This document shows positions 42,305 to 51,297 of a stretch of 64,000 nt of DNA, piece after piece. The translations under genes and the position numbers were made by a program. Every line of letters begins with the position of its first letter. Within the stretch, counting starts at the first letter, position 1. The DNA is from Streptomyces tailanensis (GTDB lineage Bacteria > Actinomycetota > Actinomycetes > Streptomycetales > Streptomycetaceae): assembly GCF_008386495.1 (NCBI RefSeq), contig NZ_VTHJ01000016.1, forward strand, positions 22,307 through 86,306, in the 5' to 3' direction. The notes beneath the pieces are model-generated. The model had not been told where the DNA came from and did not search any database. It worked only from the letters and a program-made list of their open reading frames with translations.

Positions 42305-43903
42305 ATGCGTATGGCGAGCCATACGACGCTGGCCGCGCTGCCCATACGACCTGCCCGCAAGGCGGTCACCCGGGAAGCCCACATACCGGACGCGGCGCTA
42401 CCCTGCCGCCGTCGGCCAGACGTCTTCCAGCACCCGCTGCTGGACACCACGGAGAACCCGAACACCTCGATCACCTCGGTCACCTCGGTCACCTCGGTCA
42501 CCTCGGTCACCTCGCAAGTCGGCCTCTCGCCCGACCAGCACCGTCAGCGTCTCGTCCTGCTCCGCACCGCCCGTGACCTGTGCGCCTCCTGTCCGTTGTG
42601 GGCGGAGTGCCTGCAGGACGCCGTCGCGTACGCGGAACCGTACGGGTATACGGCCGCCACCACCCGAGACGACCGGCGTCGGATGCGCCGCGCGCTCGGT
42701 ATCGGCGACGAGAACGGCGATCTGCCGCCCCACGCCGCGATCCGCTTCGACTCCGGCTCCGTACCCCGGCGGCTGGCCCGGCTCAGGTCCCGCGCCGACG
42801 GGGCGATCACACATTCGTCCACCCGCCGGCCGACTGTCCCGGAACTGCCGGAACTCGTGCAGATCCTCGACGCGTTCGACCTCCTCCAGGATCAACTGGC
42901 CTACCAGCAGGGGCTGTTGGCAGAGCAATCGCAAGGCGGCGCGCCGACGACGCTGTTGCATTCGCACACCATTCCACAGACATCTCACAGACGGCGCCCC
43001 ACTGCGGACGGGCCGTCGTACACGACGCCCGAACCGTCGGACGACAGGAGCGAGGAACGCATGGCAGCGGCCGAGGCCGGGCAACGGATCGCCTTCTCGT
43101 ACGAGGATCCCGCCCTGGCCGTACGGCAGGCCGTGCTCGGCCCGCTGGTGCGCTCCGCCCTGCCCGCGCTCACCAGCCTCGAGCAGCTCCTCGCGATGCT
43201 GACGTGCCTGCCCGGCGGCGACACGGCCCACGACTACGGCGTCGATGTCCCGGCCGTACGCGAAGCCGTCGCGTCACTGCTCCCGGACAGCGCCCCCGCC
43301 TCGGCGGACGCCGACGACACCCCGGGCCCTCCCCCGCCGCGCCCGCTCACCGGCTCCGTCTCCGTCGAACTCGCCACCACCGACCCGGTGGCCGCGCTGC
43401 GCCGCGACTTCCTGGAGCCGCTGCTGCGCGAACTGGCCGCCACCCTCGGGAACGTAGAGAAGGTCGCGACCATGCTGGCGGCCACGTCCGACGAGGCCGA
43501 CGACGACGCCCGCCTGGAGACGATCCGCACCGCCCTGCGCGAGATCCACGACCACCTCCCGCGATCGGCCGCCCCCACGACCCGCCCGGCGACACACTCC
43601 GCGCACGTCGACCACCCCGCCGCGGGGCACGCCCGCCGTACCGCCTCCGCGCCCAGCATCCGCGCCGCCGTAGAGAAGGCCGTGGCTGGCTTCCCCGGCG
43701 CCTTCTCCTCCCGCGACGTACTGCGCGCCCTGCCCTCCGGCGTCTACGGCGACCCGGCGAAAACCATCAGCAACGTCCTGTCCACCATGGTCAAGTCAGG
43801 CCGCCTGCAACGGCTTTCCCGCGGCACGTACGCTCGCGTCCTGGACGTCGAGGCCATCGACGACACCGTCCTCCCCGAGCGGGGAGAGGCGAAGAGCGCC
43901 TGA
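42305..43903 (+). CDS. WhiB-domain / winged-helix fusion regulator
   Basis: 532 residues from ATG 42305. The N-terminal WhiB-like [4Fe-4S] domain has Cys34, Cys93, Cys96 and Cys102 (ALPC...DLCASCPLWAEC) and ends AATTRDDRRRMRRALG where classic WhiB proteins have G(V/I)WGG. The gap between the first two cysteines is lengthened by a TSV repeat. A long linker follows, and the C-terminus forms a winged helix (FSSRDVLRALPSGVYGDPAKTISNVLSTMVKSGRLQRLSRGTY). WhiB proteins are usually ~80-130 residues; the fusion is unusual. It is a likely regulator of the secretion-like locus. Confidence 0.82.
   Translation: MRMASHTTLAALPIRPARKAVTREAHIPDAALPCRRRPDVFQHPLLDTTENPNTSITSVTSVTSVTSVTSQVGLSPDQHRQRLVLLRTARDLCASCPLWAECLQDAVAYAEPYGYTAATTRDDRRRMRRALGIGDENGDLPPHAAIRFDSGSVPRRLARLRSRADGAITHSSTRRPTVPELPELVQILDAFDLLQDQLAYQQGLLAEQSQGGAPTTLLHSHTIPQTSHRRRPTADGPSYTTPEPSDDRSEERMAAAEAGQRIAFSYEDPALAVRQAVLGPLVRSALPALTSLEQLLAMLTCLPGGDTAHDYGVDVPAVREAVASLLPDSAPASADADDTPGPPPPRPLTGSVSVELATTDPVAALRRDFLEPLLRELAATLGNVEKVATMLAATSDEADDDARLETIRTALREIHDHLPRSAAPTTRPATHSAHVDHPAAGHARRTASAPSIRAAVEKAVAGFPGAFSSRDVLRALPSGVYGDPAKTISNVLSTMVKSGRLQRLSRGTYARVLDVEAIDDTVLPERGEAKSA
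42464..42514 (+). repeat. 9-bp tandem repeat in WhiB-fusion gene
   Basis: Units ACCTCGGTC (first copy ACCTCGATC) are repeated five times and encode TSI-TSV-TSV-TSV-TSV. They lie between the first and second cluster cysteines. Because the unit is nine bases, copy-number change would alter spacing without a frameshift. Confidence 0.88.
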
Positions 43904-43926
43904 GCCGGAAGGAAGACCAGACCCCG

Positions 43927-44199
43927 ATGACCGAACCAACCCCGACCCCACCCGCCGCCGCAAACCCCGGCGCGCAGGACGCCCAGGTACACGTCTTCTC
44001 CCCCAACGCCGGCCTCATCGACGGCGTCCCCGTCACCGCCCCGCCCTACGGCGACATCCAGGACGTCGTCCTCTCGATCCTCCAGCAACGCGCCCAGCAA
44101 CTCGGCGCCCCCACTCCGGCCACCATCACCGACAACCGTTACGGCGGCGCCATCCGGCTGCTCATCCATCCGGACGGGACTACGGAGCAGCTGGACTGA
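43927..44199 (+). CDS. Small hypothetical protein of right arm
   Basis: 90 residues from ATG 43927, 23 bp after the WhiB-fusion stop, with GGAAGGAAG upstream. A Pro/Thr/Ala-rich start precedes a compact domain (VHVFSPNAGLIDGVPVTAPPYGDIQDVVLSILQQ, then AIRLLIHPDGTTEQL). It has no signal or membrane helix. Not recognised. It is the last gene of the right arm and convergent with the Uma2 gene. Confidence 0.68.
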   Translation: MTEPTPTPPAAANPGAQDAQVHVFSPNAGLIDGVPVTAPPYGDIQDVVLSILQQRAQQLGAPTPATITDNRYGGAIRLLIHPDGTTEQLD

Positions 44200-44203
44200 C
44201 AGG

Positions 44204-44297
44204 GAACCGCGCGGCGACGTTCACTGCGCGTCGCCCGGCGGGCGGCACCCGCCCCGGCCCTGGGCTCGGTATGGGCGGCTGACGGACCGCGCGGTTC
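44204..44297. terminator. Inverted repeat between convergent genes
   Basis: GAACCGCGCGG (44204-44214) and CCGCGCGGTTC (44287-44297) are perfectly complementary and enclose further GC-rich short dyads. The region lies between the ends of the right-arm hypothetical and the Uma2 gene and probably serves as a bidirectional terminator. The long loop lowers confidence. Confidence 0.4.
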
Positions 44298-44904
44298 AGC
44301 TCCGCTTCGGCCCGGTGATCGCCTCGTCGATGACGAAGCCCTTGGCGGGGCCTTCGGGAATGGTCACGTCGGTGCCGTAGGGGACGCGGTGGATGTCCTC
44401 CCAGTCGGCCTTGTCGGGGCGGGGCCCGGTGAAGAGGGTGACGGCGCCCTGGCCGTCGTAGTCGTCGATGAGAACGTAGACGGGGATGCCCGCGCGGGCG
44501 TACTCGCGGCGCTTCTTGACTCGGTCGCGGTCCTGGTTGCGCTTGCCCGGGGAGACGACTTCGAAGACCGCTCCTACGGCTGACGCATCGACGCCGACGT
44601 CGTCCTCGTCCACGTACGGCTCCAGGCCCTCGGGGGCCACGAAGCCGTCCGGGATCCACGCGCTGTGGTCGTGAGTCACCGTCATGGCGTTCCACACGAC
44701 GTGGGCGCCGTCCTGAGCCTCCCGGAGGAAGTGGCCGAGGGCCTCCCAGAGACGGTTGGCAATCCGTGCGTGCGGAAAGGCTCCGATGGGCCACACCTCG
44801 ATGGCCCCCTCGATGATCTCCGCACGGTAGCCCTCGGGGAGTTCCATGGCTTGCCACGCCTGCCACAGGACTTGGTCGGGAGTGGGAAAAAGGGGAGTGG
44901 TCAT
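44296..44904 (-). CDS. Uma2-family nuclease-fold protein (DUF820)
   Basis: 202 residues with the Uma2 pattern: YRAEIIEGAIEVWP, HARIANRLWEALGHFLRE, then WIPDGFVAPEG, AVFEVVSPGKRNQDRDRVKKRREYARAGIPVYVLID. The PD-(D/E)xK-like residues (E in EIIEG, PD in IPDGF, E-V-S in FEVVSP) are present. Uma2 proteins are very numerous in Streptomyces, and their target is unknown. Confidence 0.92.
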   Translation of the reverse strand: MTTPLFPTPDQVLWQAWQAMELPEGYRAEIIEGAIEVWPIGAFPHARIANRLWEALGHFLREAQDGAHVVWNAMTVTHDHSAWIPDGFVAPEGLEPYVDEDDVGVDASAVGAVFEVVSPGKRNQDRDRVKKRREYARAGIPVYVLIDDYDGQGAVTLFTGPRPDKADWEDIHRVPYGTDVTIPEGPAKGFVIDEAITGPKRS

Positions 44905-44949
44905 TACTCGCTGCTTCCTCTCGATCGAGCTGGTGACACGGCGACCGGC

Positions 44950-45381
44950 TCACCCCGCGAGCCCCAGCTCGAACCACACCCCCTTCGCGAACCGCCCCGC
45001 CCGCCCGTCCGCGACGCCCCACTCGTCCGCCATCTCCGCGACGAGCGCGAGGCCGCGGCCCCAGCAGGCGGCGCCCCCTCCGGCGGGCCGTACGAGCACG
45101 GGAGGGTCCGCGCTCTCGTCGAACACGCTCACCCGCAGCCGAGCCGGTGTGAGGCGGACGCGGAGCATGGCCGTGCCCTTGGTGTGTAGGTGGACGTTGG
45201 TGACGAGTTCCGAGGTGCACAGGGCGGCGGGCGTGATCAGGTGCTCCCGGTCGTGGGTGGAGAGGACGGCGCGTACGAAGTCCCGGCAGAGGCGGGGAGC
45301 GGTCGCGTCGGCCGGGGCGAAGAGGCTGTATTCGTGGGTGAGTTGGGCGGGGCGGTGGGCGGCGTGGCGGGACGGGTACAT
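44950..45381 (-). CDS. ATP-binding anti-sigma-like protein (HATPase), second set
   Basis: 143 residues with the GHKL fold: ALCTSELVTNVHLHTKG (N box), VSVFDES (G1), GRGLALVAEMADEWG (G2). It is divergent from the XRE regulator at 45609, reproducing the arrangement at 9.0-10.8 kb. It is probably a regulatory kinase or anti-sigma factor. Confidence 0.9.
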   Translation of the reverse strand: MYPSRHAAHRPAQLTHEYSLFAPADATAPRLCRDFVRAVLSTHDREHLITPAALCTSELVTNVHLHTKGTAMLRVRLTPARLRVSVFDESADPPVLVRPAGGGAACWGRGLALVAEMADEWGVADGRAGRFAKGVWFELGLAG

Positions 45382-45608
45382 GCGGGCTCCTATCGGGGAA
45401 GAGGGCGAGATCCCGCTGACCAGCGATGGCGTCGCCCGTGTGGGTGCTCTGTCGGCTTATGGGCAGGGGGAGTTGGTTGGATTCGGTGCGTGATCGAACC
45501 CACACTCACGGTAGAGATAGAGGTTTACAATTTTCAAGCTAGTCACCGGATCGGTGGACGAACTTCCTCGATGCGGACAGACTTTGGGCGACTGGACGAG
45601 GAGTGACC

Positions 45609-46490
45609 GTGGGATTGCGCACCATCATCAGCGAACGCCAACGGCGACTCGGCTACGAACTCAAACAACTGCGCGAACAAGCCGGGTTCAATGCTGGGGA
45701 AGCCGCGGAACGGATCGGAATGGGTCGGGCTCATTTGAGTCAGATCGAGACCGCGAAGACGACGATCCTGACGGAGCGACTCCGGGAGCTGTGCCAGCTG
45801 TACGGGTGCAAAGATGAGACCTATATCGAGGCTCTTGTCGCCATGTCCGAGGCGAGCGGGAAGGGCTGGTGGACCGCCTACAAGAAGCCCATGGAGCAGG
45901 GGCCGCTGAACCTGGCGGAGCTGGAAGCGGGCGCCGTATCGCTGCGGATGCACCAATCACTTCTCATCCCCGGGCTGTTCCAGACCGCCGACTACGCCCA
46001 GGCTCTCTTCACCAGCCCGGAGTTGGGCTTCGAGAACATCGAGGACACGCTCAAGTTCCGTATGGTGCGGCAGCACATCCTGACCGGCGAGAGTCCACCG
46101 TCCGTACACGCCGTGATCCACGAATCCGCCCTGCGCATGCGCTTCGGCGGCACTCAGGTGCTGCGCGGCCAGTTGCTCCAGCTCATCGAACTGTCCCGCC
46201 TCCCCAACGTGACCATCCAGATTTACCCGTTCACCTCTCAGGCCCACGCGGCCCTCACCGGGAACTTCGTGCACCTCATCCCTGCCGTCCCCGAACTGGG
46301 CACTGTGGTGCTCGAATACCCCTCCGGTTTCCAATACTTGGGCGATCGAGACAGCCTGGCCCAGTATGGGGCGCTGTTCGACGGACTCACCAAGTACGCC
46401 CTCGCCCCCGTCGACGTATCGTTGGCCCCGGAAGCACACTCCGTGAAGGACTCGCTGGCCCTCATCCAGCATGTGCTGTACACCCTCTGA
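45609..46490 (+). CDS. XRE-family regulator with DUF5753, second set
   Basis: 293 residues from GTG 45609, with GAGGAG 5 nt upstream; GTG 45603 is a less well-spaced alternative. An N-terminal HTH (LGYELKQLREQAGFNAGEAAERIGMGRAHLSQIETAK) is followed by DUF5753 (LLIPGLFQTADYAQAL, AVIHESALRMRFGG). The DUF397 gene follows by 10 bp. It is clearly diverged from the copy at 9208. Confidence 0.92.
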   Translation: MGLRTIISERQRRLGYELKQLREQAGFNAGEAAERIGMGRAHLSQIETAKTTILTERLRELCQLYGCKDETYIEALVAMSEASGKGWWTAYKKPMEQGPLNLAELEAGAVSLRMHQSLLIPGLFQTADYAQALFTSPELGFENIEDTLKFRMVRQHILTGESPPSVHAVIHESALRMRFGGTQVLRGQLLQLIELSRLPNVTIQIYPFTSQAHAALTGNFVHLIPAVPELGTVVLEYPSGFQYLGDRDSLAQYGALFDGLTKYALAPVDVSLAPEAHSVKDSLALIQHVLYTL

Positions 46491-46500
46491 GGAGCTCCGG

Positions 46501-46716
46501 ATGCCTGAACTCACCTGGCAGAAGTCAACGTTCAGCGGCGGCCCGCAGGGCGAGTGCCTCTACCTCGCCACCACCCCCGACGGAACCATCCGCCTCCGCG
46601 AGAGCGACACCCCGGACACCATCCTCGGGACCGACACACGCGGCTTGGCGCGGCTCCTGCTGCACATCAAGAGCCGAACTTCTCCCTCGGAAGCAGGGCC
46701 AGCGGCATCCAGCTGA
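46501..46716 (+). CDS. DUF397 protein, second set
   Basis: 71 residues with WQKSTFSGGPQGECLYLA, IRLRESDTPDTIL and LLLHIKSR, an abbreviated DUF397. Its 3' end overlaps the convergent membrane-protein gene by 50 bp. It is the partner of the XRE protein just upstream. Confidence 0.85.
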   Translation: MPELTWQKSTFSGGPQGECLYLATTPDGTIRLRESDTPDTILGTDTRGLARLLLHIKSRTSPSEAGPAASS

Positions 46717-47140
46717 AACCGATGGCGAAGACGCCGACGAGCGTGGTGAGTTGCTCGGGCAGCAGCCGGCCCAGCTGGGAGACGAGGACGGCCAAGACCA
46801 CCACGTAGACGTCGAAGGCCAGTAGGGCGGCCACGTTCCGCGCGGCCTTGCCGGGGCGGACTCTCGGTTTGGTCTCGGTGCCGTGAACCATGCCGATCAG
46901 GAGCGCGGGCACGAACCCTCCGGTGACGGCGCCGAAGGCGATGCCGCCGATCACCACGGCGCCGCGCCCGTCGTCGGGCACCACGGAGGACAGGAACGCC
47001 CTGTCAGCCAGCTCCAGAAGCAGGGCCACGCCCCCGAAACCCCCGAGGATCGTGGTCGTCAGCACTAGGACCAGCCCCGCCCCGAACGCGACGTTCCCGA
47101 CCACCGACCGCCGTAGCCGTAGCCGTAGCCGTATGGACAC
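46667..47140 (-). CDS. Four-helix membrane protein
   Basis: 157 residues from GTG 47140. A basic start built on a 6-bp repeat (RLRLRLRR) leads into four hydrophobic helices (VLTTTILGGFGGVALLLEL, VVIGGIAFGAVTGGFVPALL, VAALLAFDVYVVVLAVLVSQL, LVGVFAIGFSWMPLALL). Not recognised. It is convergent and overlapping with the DUF397 gene. Confidence 0.68.
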   Translation of the reverse strand: MSIRLRLRLRRSVVGNVAFGAGLVLVLTTTILGGFGGVALLLELADRAFLSSVVPDDGRGAVVIGGIAFGAVTGGFVPALLIGMVHGTETKPRVRPGKAARNVAALLAFDVYVVVLAVLVSQLGRLLPEQLTTLVGVFAIGFSWMPLALLPREKFGS

Positions 47141-47429
47141 GACCCTCCCCTTCCGTTGTCGAGGGATTGGCAGTTCCGTCCCACTCCAGACCCCCGCAGC
47201 CCCCGGTCAGCGGCCCCGGAGCCGAGACAAATCTGCCAATCACTGCCATACGGCCGCACGGAGGCGCAGCCTCACCACCAACCCCCACAGAACCGTCCCT
47301 TATCCTCCCCGCTACGCGCACAGCTTCCCCAGCAGCCCCACCTGCGCTGTAGCGCCCCACTCCCCCATGCCGACACCGTTCGTTTCCGTTCGTTTCCGTC
47401 GTCCCCATGGGCCGAAAGGGCTGCCAGTG

Positions 47430-49198
47430 ATGACCGAGGGCATGACCGAAGTGATGACCGAGGGTTCTCCTCCGAGACAGAGCGCGAGCGCACGCGCGCG
47501 GCACCGGCGCAGGCACGGCCGCGGTCGGGTGCGTACGACCGCCGTCGCCACCGCGATCGGCGCCGCCACCGGCGGCGTCTACGCGCTGACCGCCGAAGCC
47601 GCCGTGACCTGCACTTCTCCCACCTTCAAGCGGCAGCTCTTCGCCAACACCACCTTCTCCGGTACGCCGAAGAAGACGGACTGCGACGCCAAGATCAGCG
47701 AGAACTGGGGGACGGGCGCCCCCGCCTCCGGACTCCCCAAGGACAACTTCGGCGTCCGCTGGACCCTCACCCGGGACTTCGGTTCCGGCGGGCCCTTCAC
47801 CTTCACCGCCACCGCTCGCGACGGCATCCGCGTCTACGTCGACGGCGTACGCAAGGTGAACGTCTGGAAAAACGTTTCGACGACGCAGCGCAGGACCGTC
47901 AACCTCACCATCCCCTCCGGCAAGCACACCCTCCGCATCGACTACGTCAACTGGACCGGCGCCGCCAACGTCTCCTTCGCCTACGCCCCCCGCACCTCCG
48001 CGACCGTCGACAAGACCGCACCCCTCCCGACCACGGGGCAGACGGTCGCGTACGACGCGGGCACCGGTCGCGCCAAGCTCACCTGGGCCGCCAACAAGGA
48101 GATGGACTTCGCCGGTTACCGCGTCTACCGGCGCCTCAAGGGCACCGACTTCGGCTCCACTCCCCTCGCCACGACCACCTCCACCTCGTACACCGACACC
48201 TCCCTCCCCAAGACCGGCGAGACGTACGAATACCAGGTCCGCGCCTTCGACAAGGCCGGCAACACCTCCACCGGCTCGGCCACCAAGCCCGTCACCACCG
48301 TCGACAAGACCCCCGCCGCCCTCCCCTACGACCTCGCCGTCACCGACGCCGCCGAGGGAAACCGGCTGACCTGGCAGGGAGTTGAGGAGGCGGAGAGTCA
48401 CCTCGTCTACCGGGCGACCGCCGTCGACGGGGCCTACGCCAAGATCGGCTCCTCGACCGGGACTTCGTTCTACGACGACACCGCCGCCGAGAAGTCGACG
48501 TACCACTACGCCCTCGCCTCCGTGGACGCCGCGGGCAACGTCTCCGAGCGCACCGCCCCCGTCTCCTCCACCCGCGCCGACCGCACCGACCCGGCCGCGC
48601 CCACCGGGCTGACCGCCGAGGCACCGCCGACGGCAACCAGCTGAACTGGGCGGCCAACACGGACGACACCACCGCGTACCAGGTATGGGTGAAGCGCCCG
48701 GGGGACACCGGCTTCACCTACCTCGACACCGCCACCGGCGCCACCACCTACCTGGACACCGCCGCCGACCCCGGCACCGAGTCCGCCTACCTGCTCCGCG
48801 CCGTCGACGACGCGGGCAACGTCTCCGCCGACTCCGCCACTGTCACCGCGACCCGGCCGCACAAGGTCGCCCCCGTGCCCGGTGCCGACGCGGTCGTCGA
48901 CCCGGACGGCGACGGGGACTTCACCAGCGTGCAGGCCGCGCTGACCGCGCTGGGAGCGGGCACGGCCGCACCGCGAGTCGTCCCTCCCCGCCGCCATCAA
49001 GGCGGCGCCCTACCGGAACTGGACCTCCGGCACCACGACGTACTCCTGGAAGGACTCCTTCTTCCGCGAGTACGCCAACACCGGCGCCGGCTCCGCCGCC
49101 TCGGCCACCGAGGACCGTCCCCAGCTCTCACCGCCGAGGAGGCCGCCTCGTACGAGAAGGCCGACTATCTGGGCGACTGGACGCCTGACCTGGGCTGA
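47430..49198 (+). pseudogene. Broken PA14-FN3-pectinesterase secreted protein
   Basis: The open part (47430-48644) has a signal, a PA14 domain very similar to that of the next gene, and three FN3 domains. At about 48620 one G is missing (GAG-GCACC where GAGGGCACC would keep frame), giving an early TGA. In the shifted frame a further FN3 and the start of a pectinesterase (VVDPDGDGDFTSVQAALTAL) continue. The sequence then jumps to a pectinesterase C-terminus (WKDSFFREYANTGAGSAA, then LTAEEAASYEKADYLGDW), with some 250-300 residues of the catalytic body missing. The short product may still be secreted. Confidence 0.8.
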
Positions 49199-49230
49199 CC
49201 CGTACAACCAAACAGCTCCCTCGTATGTCT

Positions 49231-49266
49231 GATCGGCACCGGCGGTGTCCCCCGCCGGTGCCGATC
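49231..49266. terminator. Terminator between the two PA14-FN3 genes
   Basis: GATCGGCACCGGCGG (49231-49245) and CCGCCGGTGCCGATC (49252-49266) pair perfectly around a 6-nt loop. The sequence GCCGATCGGCATCACGC is then partly repeated directly before the next gene. Confidence 0.8.
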
Positions 49267-49316
49267 GGCATCACGCGCCGATCGGCATCACGCACTGAAG
49301 GACCCTGAAGGACTTC

Positions 49317-50756
49317 ATGACCTCAGCCAGACGTACGACGGTGACCGCAGCCACCGCCGTCGTACTCGCCACCGCCGCCGGTCTGCTGACCGCCACCGCC
49401 ACGACGGCGAACGCGGCCGTCACCTGTACCTCCCCCGTCTTCAAGCGGCAGTTCTACGCCAACACCACCTTCTCCGGTACCCCGAAGAAGACCGACTGCG
49501 ACAGCGCGATCAACCAGAACTGGGGCACGGGAGCCCCCGCCACCGGCCTGCCGAAGAACTACTTCGGCGTCCGCTGGACCGTGACCCGCGACTTCGGCTC
49601 CGGCGGCCCCTTCACCTTCACCGCCGCCGCCCAGGACGGCATCCGCGTCTACGTCGACGGCGTCCGCAAGATCAGCCTCTGGAAGAACGTCTCCACCACC
49701 CAGAAGAAGACGCTCAACCTCACCATCCCCTCCGGCAAGCACACCCTCCGCATCGACTTCGTCAACTGGACCGGCGCCGCCAACGTCTCCTTCGCCTACG
49801 CCCCCCGCACCTCCGCGACCGTCGACACGGTCGCCCCGCTGACGCCGGCGGGCCTCGCGGTGGCGTACGACAAGACCACCGGCAAGGCCGCGCTGAGCTG
49901 GGCGAAGAACAAGGAGATGGACCTCCGCGGCTACCGCGTGTACCGCCGTGCGGGGGGCGCTTCCTTCGCCGAGCCGCTGATGACGACCACGGGAACGTCG
50001 TACACGGACGCCACCCTCCCGGTCACCGGCGCGACCTACCACTACGAGCTGCGCGCCCTCGACCAGGCCGGGAACGAGTCGAAGGGCACCGCCGACAAGG
50101 CCGTCACCACCGTCGACCGGGTCGCGCCCGCGGTCCCGCAGGGCGTGGACGTCACCGACGCCTCCGAGGCGGGCGGGGTCCGCGTCGGCTGGTCGGCGGT
50201 CGCGGGAGCGTCGTCGTACCGGGTCCACCGGGCGGCGAGCGCGAGTGGCCCCTACGCCCAGATCGGCACCACGGACCAGCTCTCCTACCGGGACGCCACC
50301 GCCGAGGTGGGCGTCACCTACCACTACCGGGTGACCGCCGTCGACGCGGCGGGCAACGAGTCCACGCCCTCCGCCTCCGTCAGCGGGACGCGCCGGGACG
50401 ACACCCCGCCCTCCCCCGTCACGGGGCTGACGGCCACGCCGACCGAGTACGGCTTCGCGCTGAACTGGGACGCCAACCCGACGCCCGACCTGGCCCGTTA
50501 CGTCGTCTACGGCGGCGAACTCGTCGGCGACGAGGAGGAGGAGGGGATGTGCTACGCGGGCGAGGTGGAGTGGCTGTCGGCCGGCACCACCTCGTACGAG
50601 TACCAGACCGTCCCGGACGGTGAGGAGCGCTGCTTCTTCATCGACGCCGTCGACGACGACTGGAACTCCCACTACAAGTGGACCCGTTCGCCGAACGTCG
50701 TGGTCGCGACCGAGCTGGACCCGCTGAGCGAGCCGACTTCCGAGGCTTCCAACTGA
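49317..50756 (+). CDS. Secreted PA14 and FN3 domain protein
   Basis: 479 residues. A Sec signal (VVLATAAGLLTATATTANA) is followed by a PA14 domain (~35-170; FYANTTFSGTP, GVRWTVTRDFGSGGPFTF, DGIRVYVDGVRK, GKHTLRIDFVNW) and three FN3 domains (each with YRVYR/YRVHR and VDAAGNES-type ends). No catalytic domain is attached. The PA14 part is nearly the same as in the broken gene upstream, so this is a tandem paralogue. It probably binds carbohydrate or wall polymer. Confidence 0.88.
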   Translation: MTSARRTTVTAATAVVLATAAGLLTATATTANAAVTCTSPVFKRQFYANTTFSGTPKKTDCDSAINQNWGTGAPATGLPKNYFGVRWTVTRDFGSGGPFTFTAAAQDGIRVYVDGVRKISLWKNVSTTQKKTLNLTIPSGKHTLRIDFVNWTGAANVSFAYAPRTSATVDTVAPLTPAGLAVAYDKTTGKAALSWAKNKEMDLRGYRVYRRAGGASFAEPLMTTTGTSYTDATLPVTGATYHYELRALDQAGNESKGTADKAVTTVDRVAPAVPQGVDVTDASEAGGVRVGWSAVAGASSYRVHRAASASGPYAQIGTTDQLSYRDATAEVGVTYHYRVTAVDAAGNESTPSASVSGTRRDDTPPSPVTGLTATPTEYGFALNWDANPTPDLARYVVYGGELVGDEEEEGMCYAGEVEWLSAGTTSYEYQTVPDGEERCFFIDAVDDDWNSHYKWTRSPNVVVATELDPLSEPTSEASN

Positions 50757-50759
50757 CCA

Positions 50760-50797
50760 CAGGGGCCCGGGGGTTCACATGAACCCCCGGGCCCCTG
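50760..50797. terminator. Strong bidirectional terminator
   Basis: An 18-bp perfect stem (50760-50777 with 50780-50797; core GGGGCCCGGGGGTTCA) lies between the convergent PA14-FN3 gene and hspR. It probably ends both the FN3 transcript and the heat-shock operon. Confidence 0.85.
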
Positions 50798-50838
50798 CCC
50801 ATACTTGACGAACCGTCAGCCAAAACCGGGTCAGTCAG

Positions 50839-51297
50839 TCAGTCCGACTGCCGCCCCTTCGGCCGCCACACCACCAACGCGCTGCTCTGCTGCATTTCCT
50901 GATACGGCACCAGGTCGCGCCGGTACGACGCGTGCACCGCGGCCTCGCGCTGCCGCATCGCCGCGGCGGCGCCGTCGAGGGCGGCCTCCATCTCGGCGAC
51001 CCTCGCCTGGAGGGCGGCGACCTGGTTCTCCAGCTCGATGATGCGCTTGATGCCGGCCAGGTTGATGCCCTCGTCCTGCGACAACTGCTGGACGGTGCGC
51101 AGCAGTTCGATGTCGCGGGCCGAGTAGCGGCGGCCGCGGCCCGCGGTGCGGTCCGGGGAGACCAGGCCGAGGCGGTCGTACTGACGCAGGGTCTGCGGGT
51201 GCAGACCGGAAAGCTGGGCGGCCACCGAGATGACGTACACCGGTGTCTCTTCCGTCAGCTCGTACGGGTTTCTACGGCGGCCGTCCATCACACTCAT
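50839..51297 (-). CDS. hspR: HspR, MerR-type heat-shock repressor
   Basis: 152 residues. The MerR-type DNA-binding domain (YVISVAAQLSGLHPQTLRQYDRLGLVSPDRTAGRGRRYSARDIELLRTVQQLSQDEGINLAGIKRII, written here only to locate residues ~20-85 in parts) is followed by a coiled region and a hydrophilic tail. HspR binds the HAIR repeats upstream of dnaK, using DnaK as co-repressor in Streptomyces. It is the last gene of the operon and overlaps dnaJ by 4 bp, so the operon is autoregulated. Confidence 0.96.
   Translation of the reverse strand: MSVMDGRRRNPYELTEETPVYVISVAAQLSGLHPQTLRQYDRLGLVSPDRTAGRGRRYSARDIELLRTVQQLSQDEGINLAGIKRIIELENQVAALQARVAEMEAALDGAAAAMRQREAAVHASYRRDLVPYQEMQQSSALVVWRPKGRQSD

Noticed and set aside
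18651..44199. Whole locus as an integrative conjugative element with att sites
   Set aside because: No integrase, excisionase, relaxase or tRNA-adjacent direct repeats could be found by eye; kept as a secretion-like locus instead.
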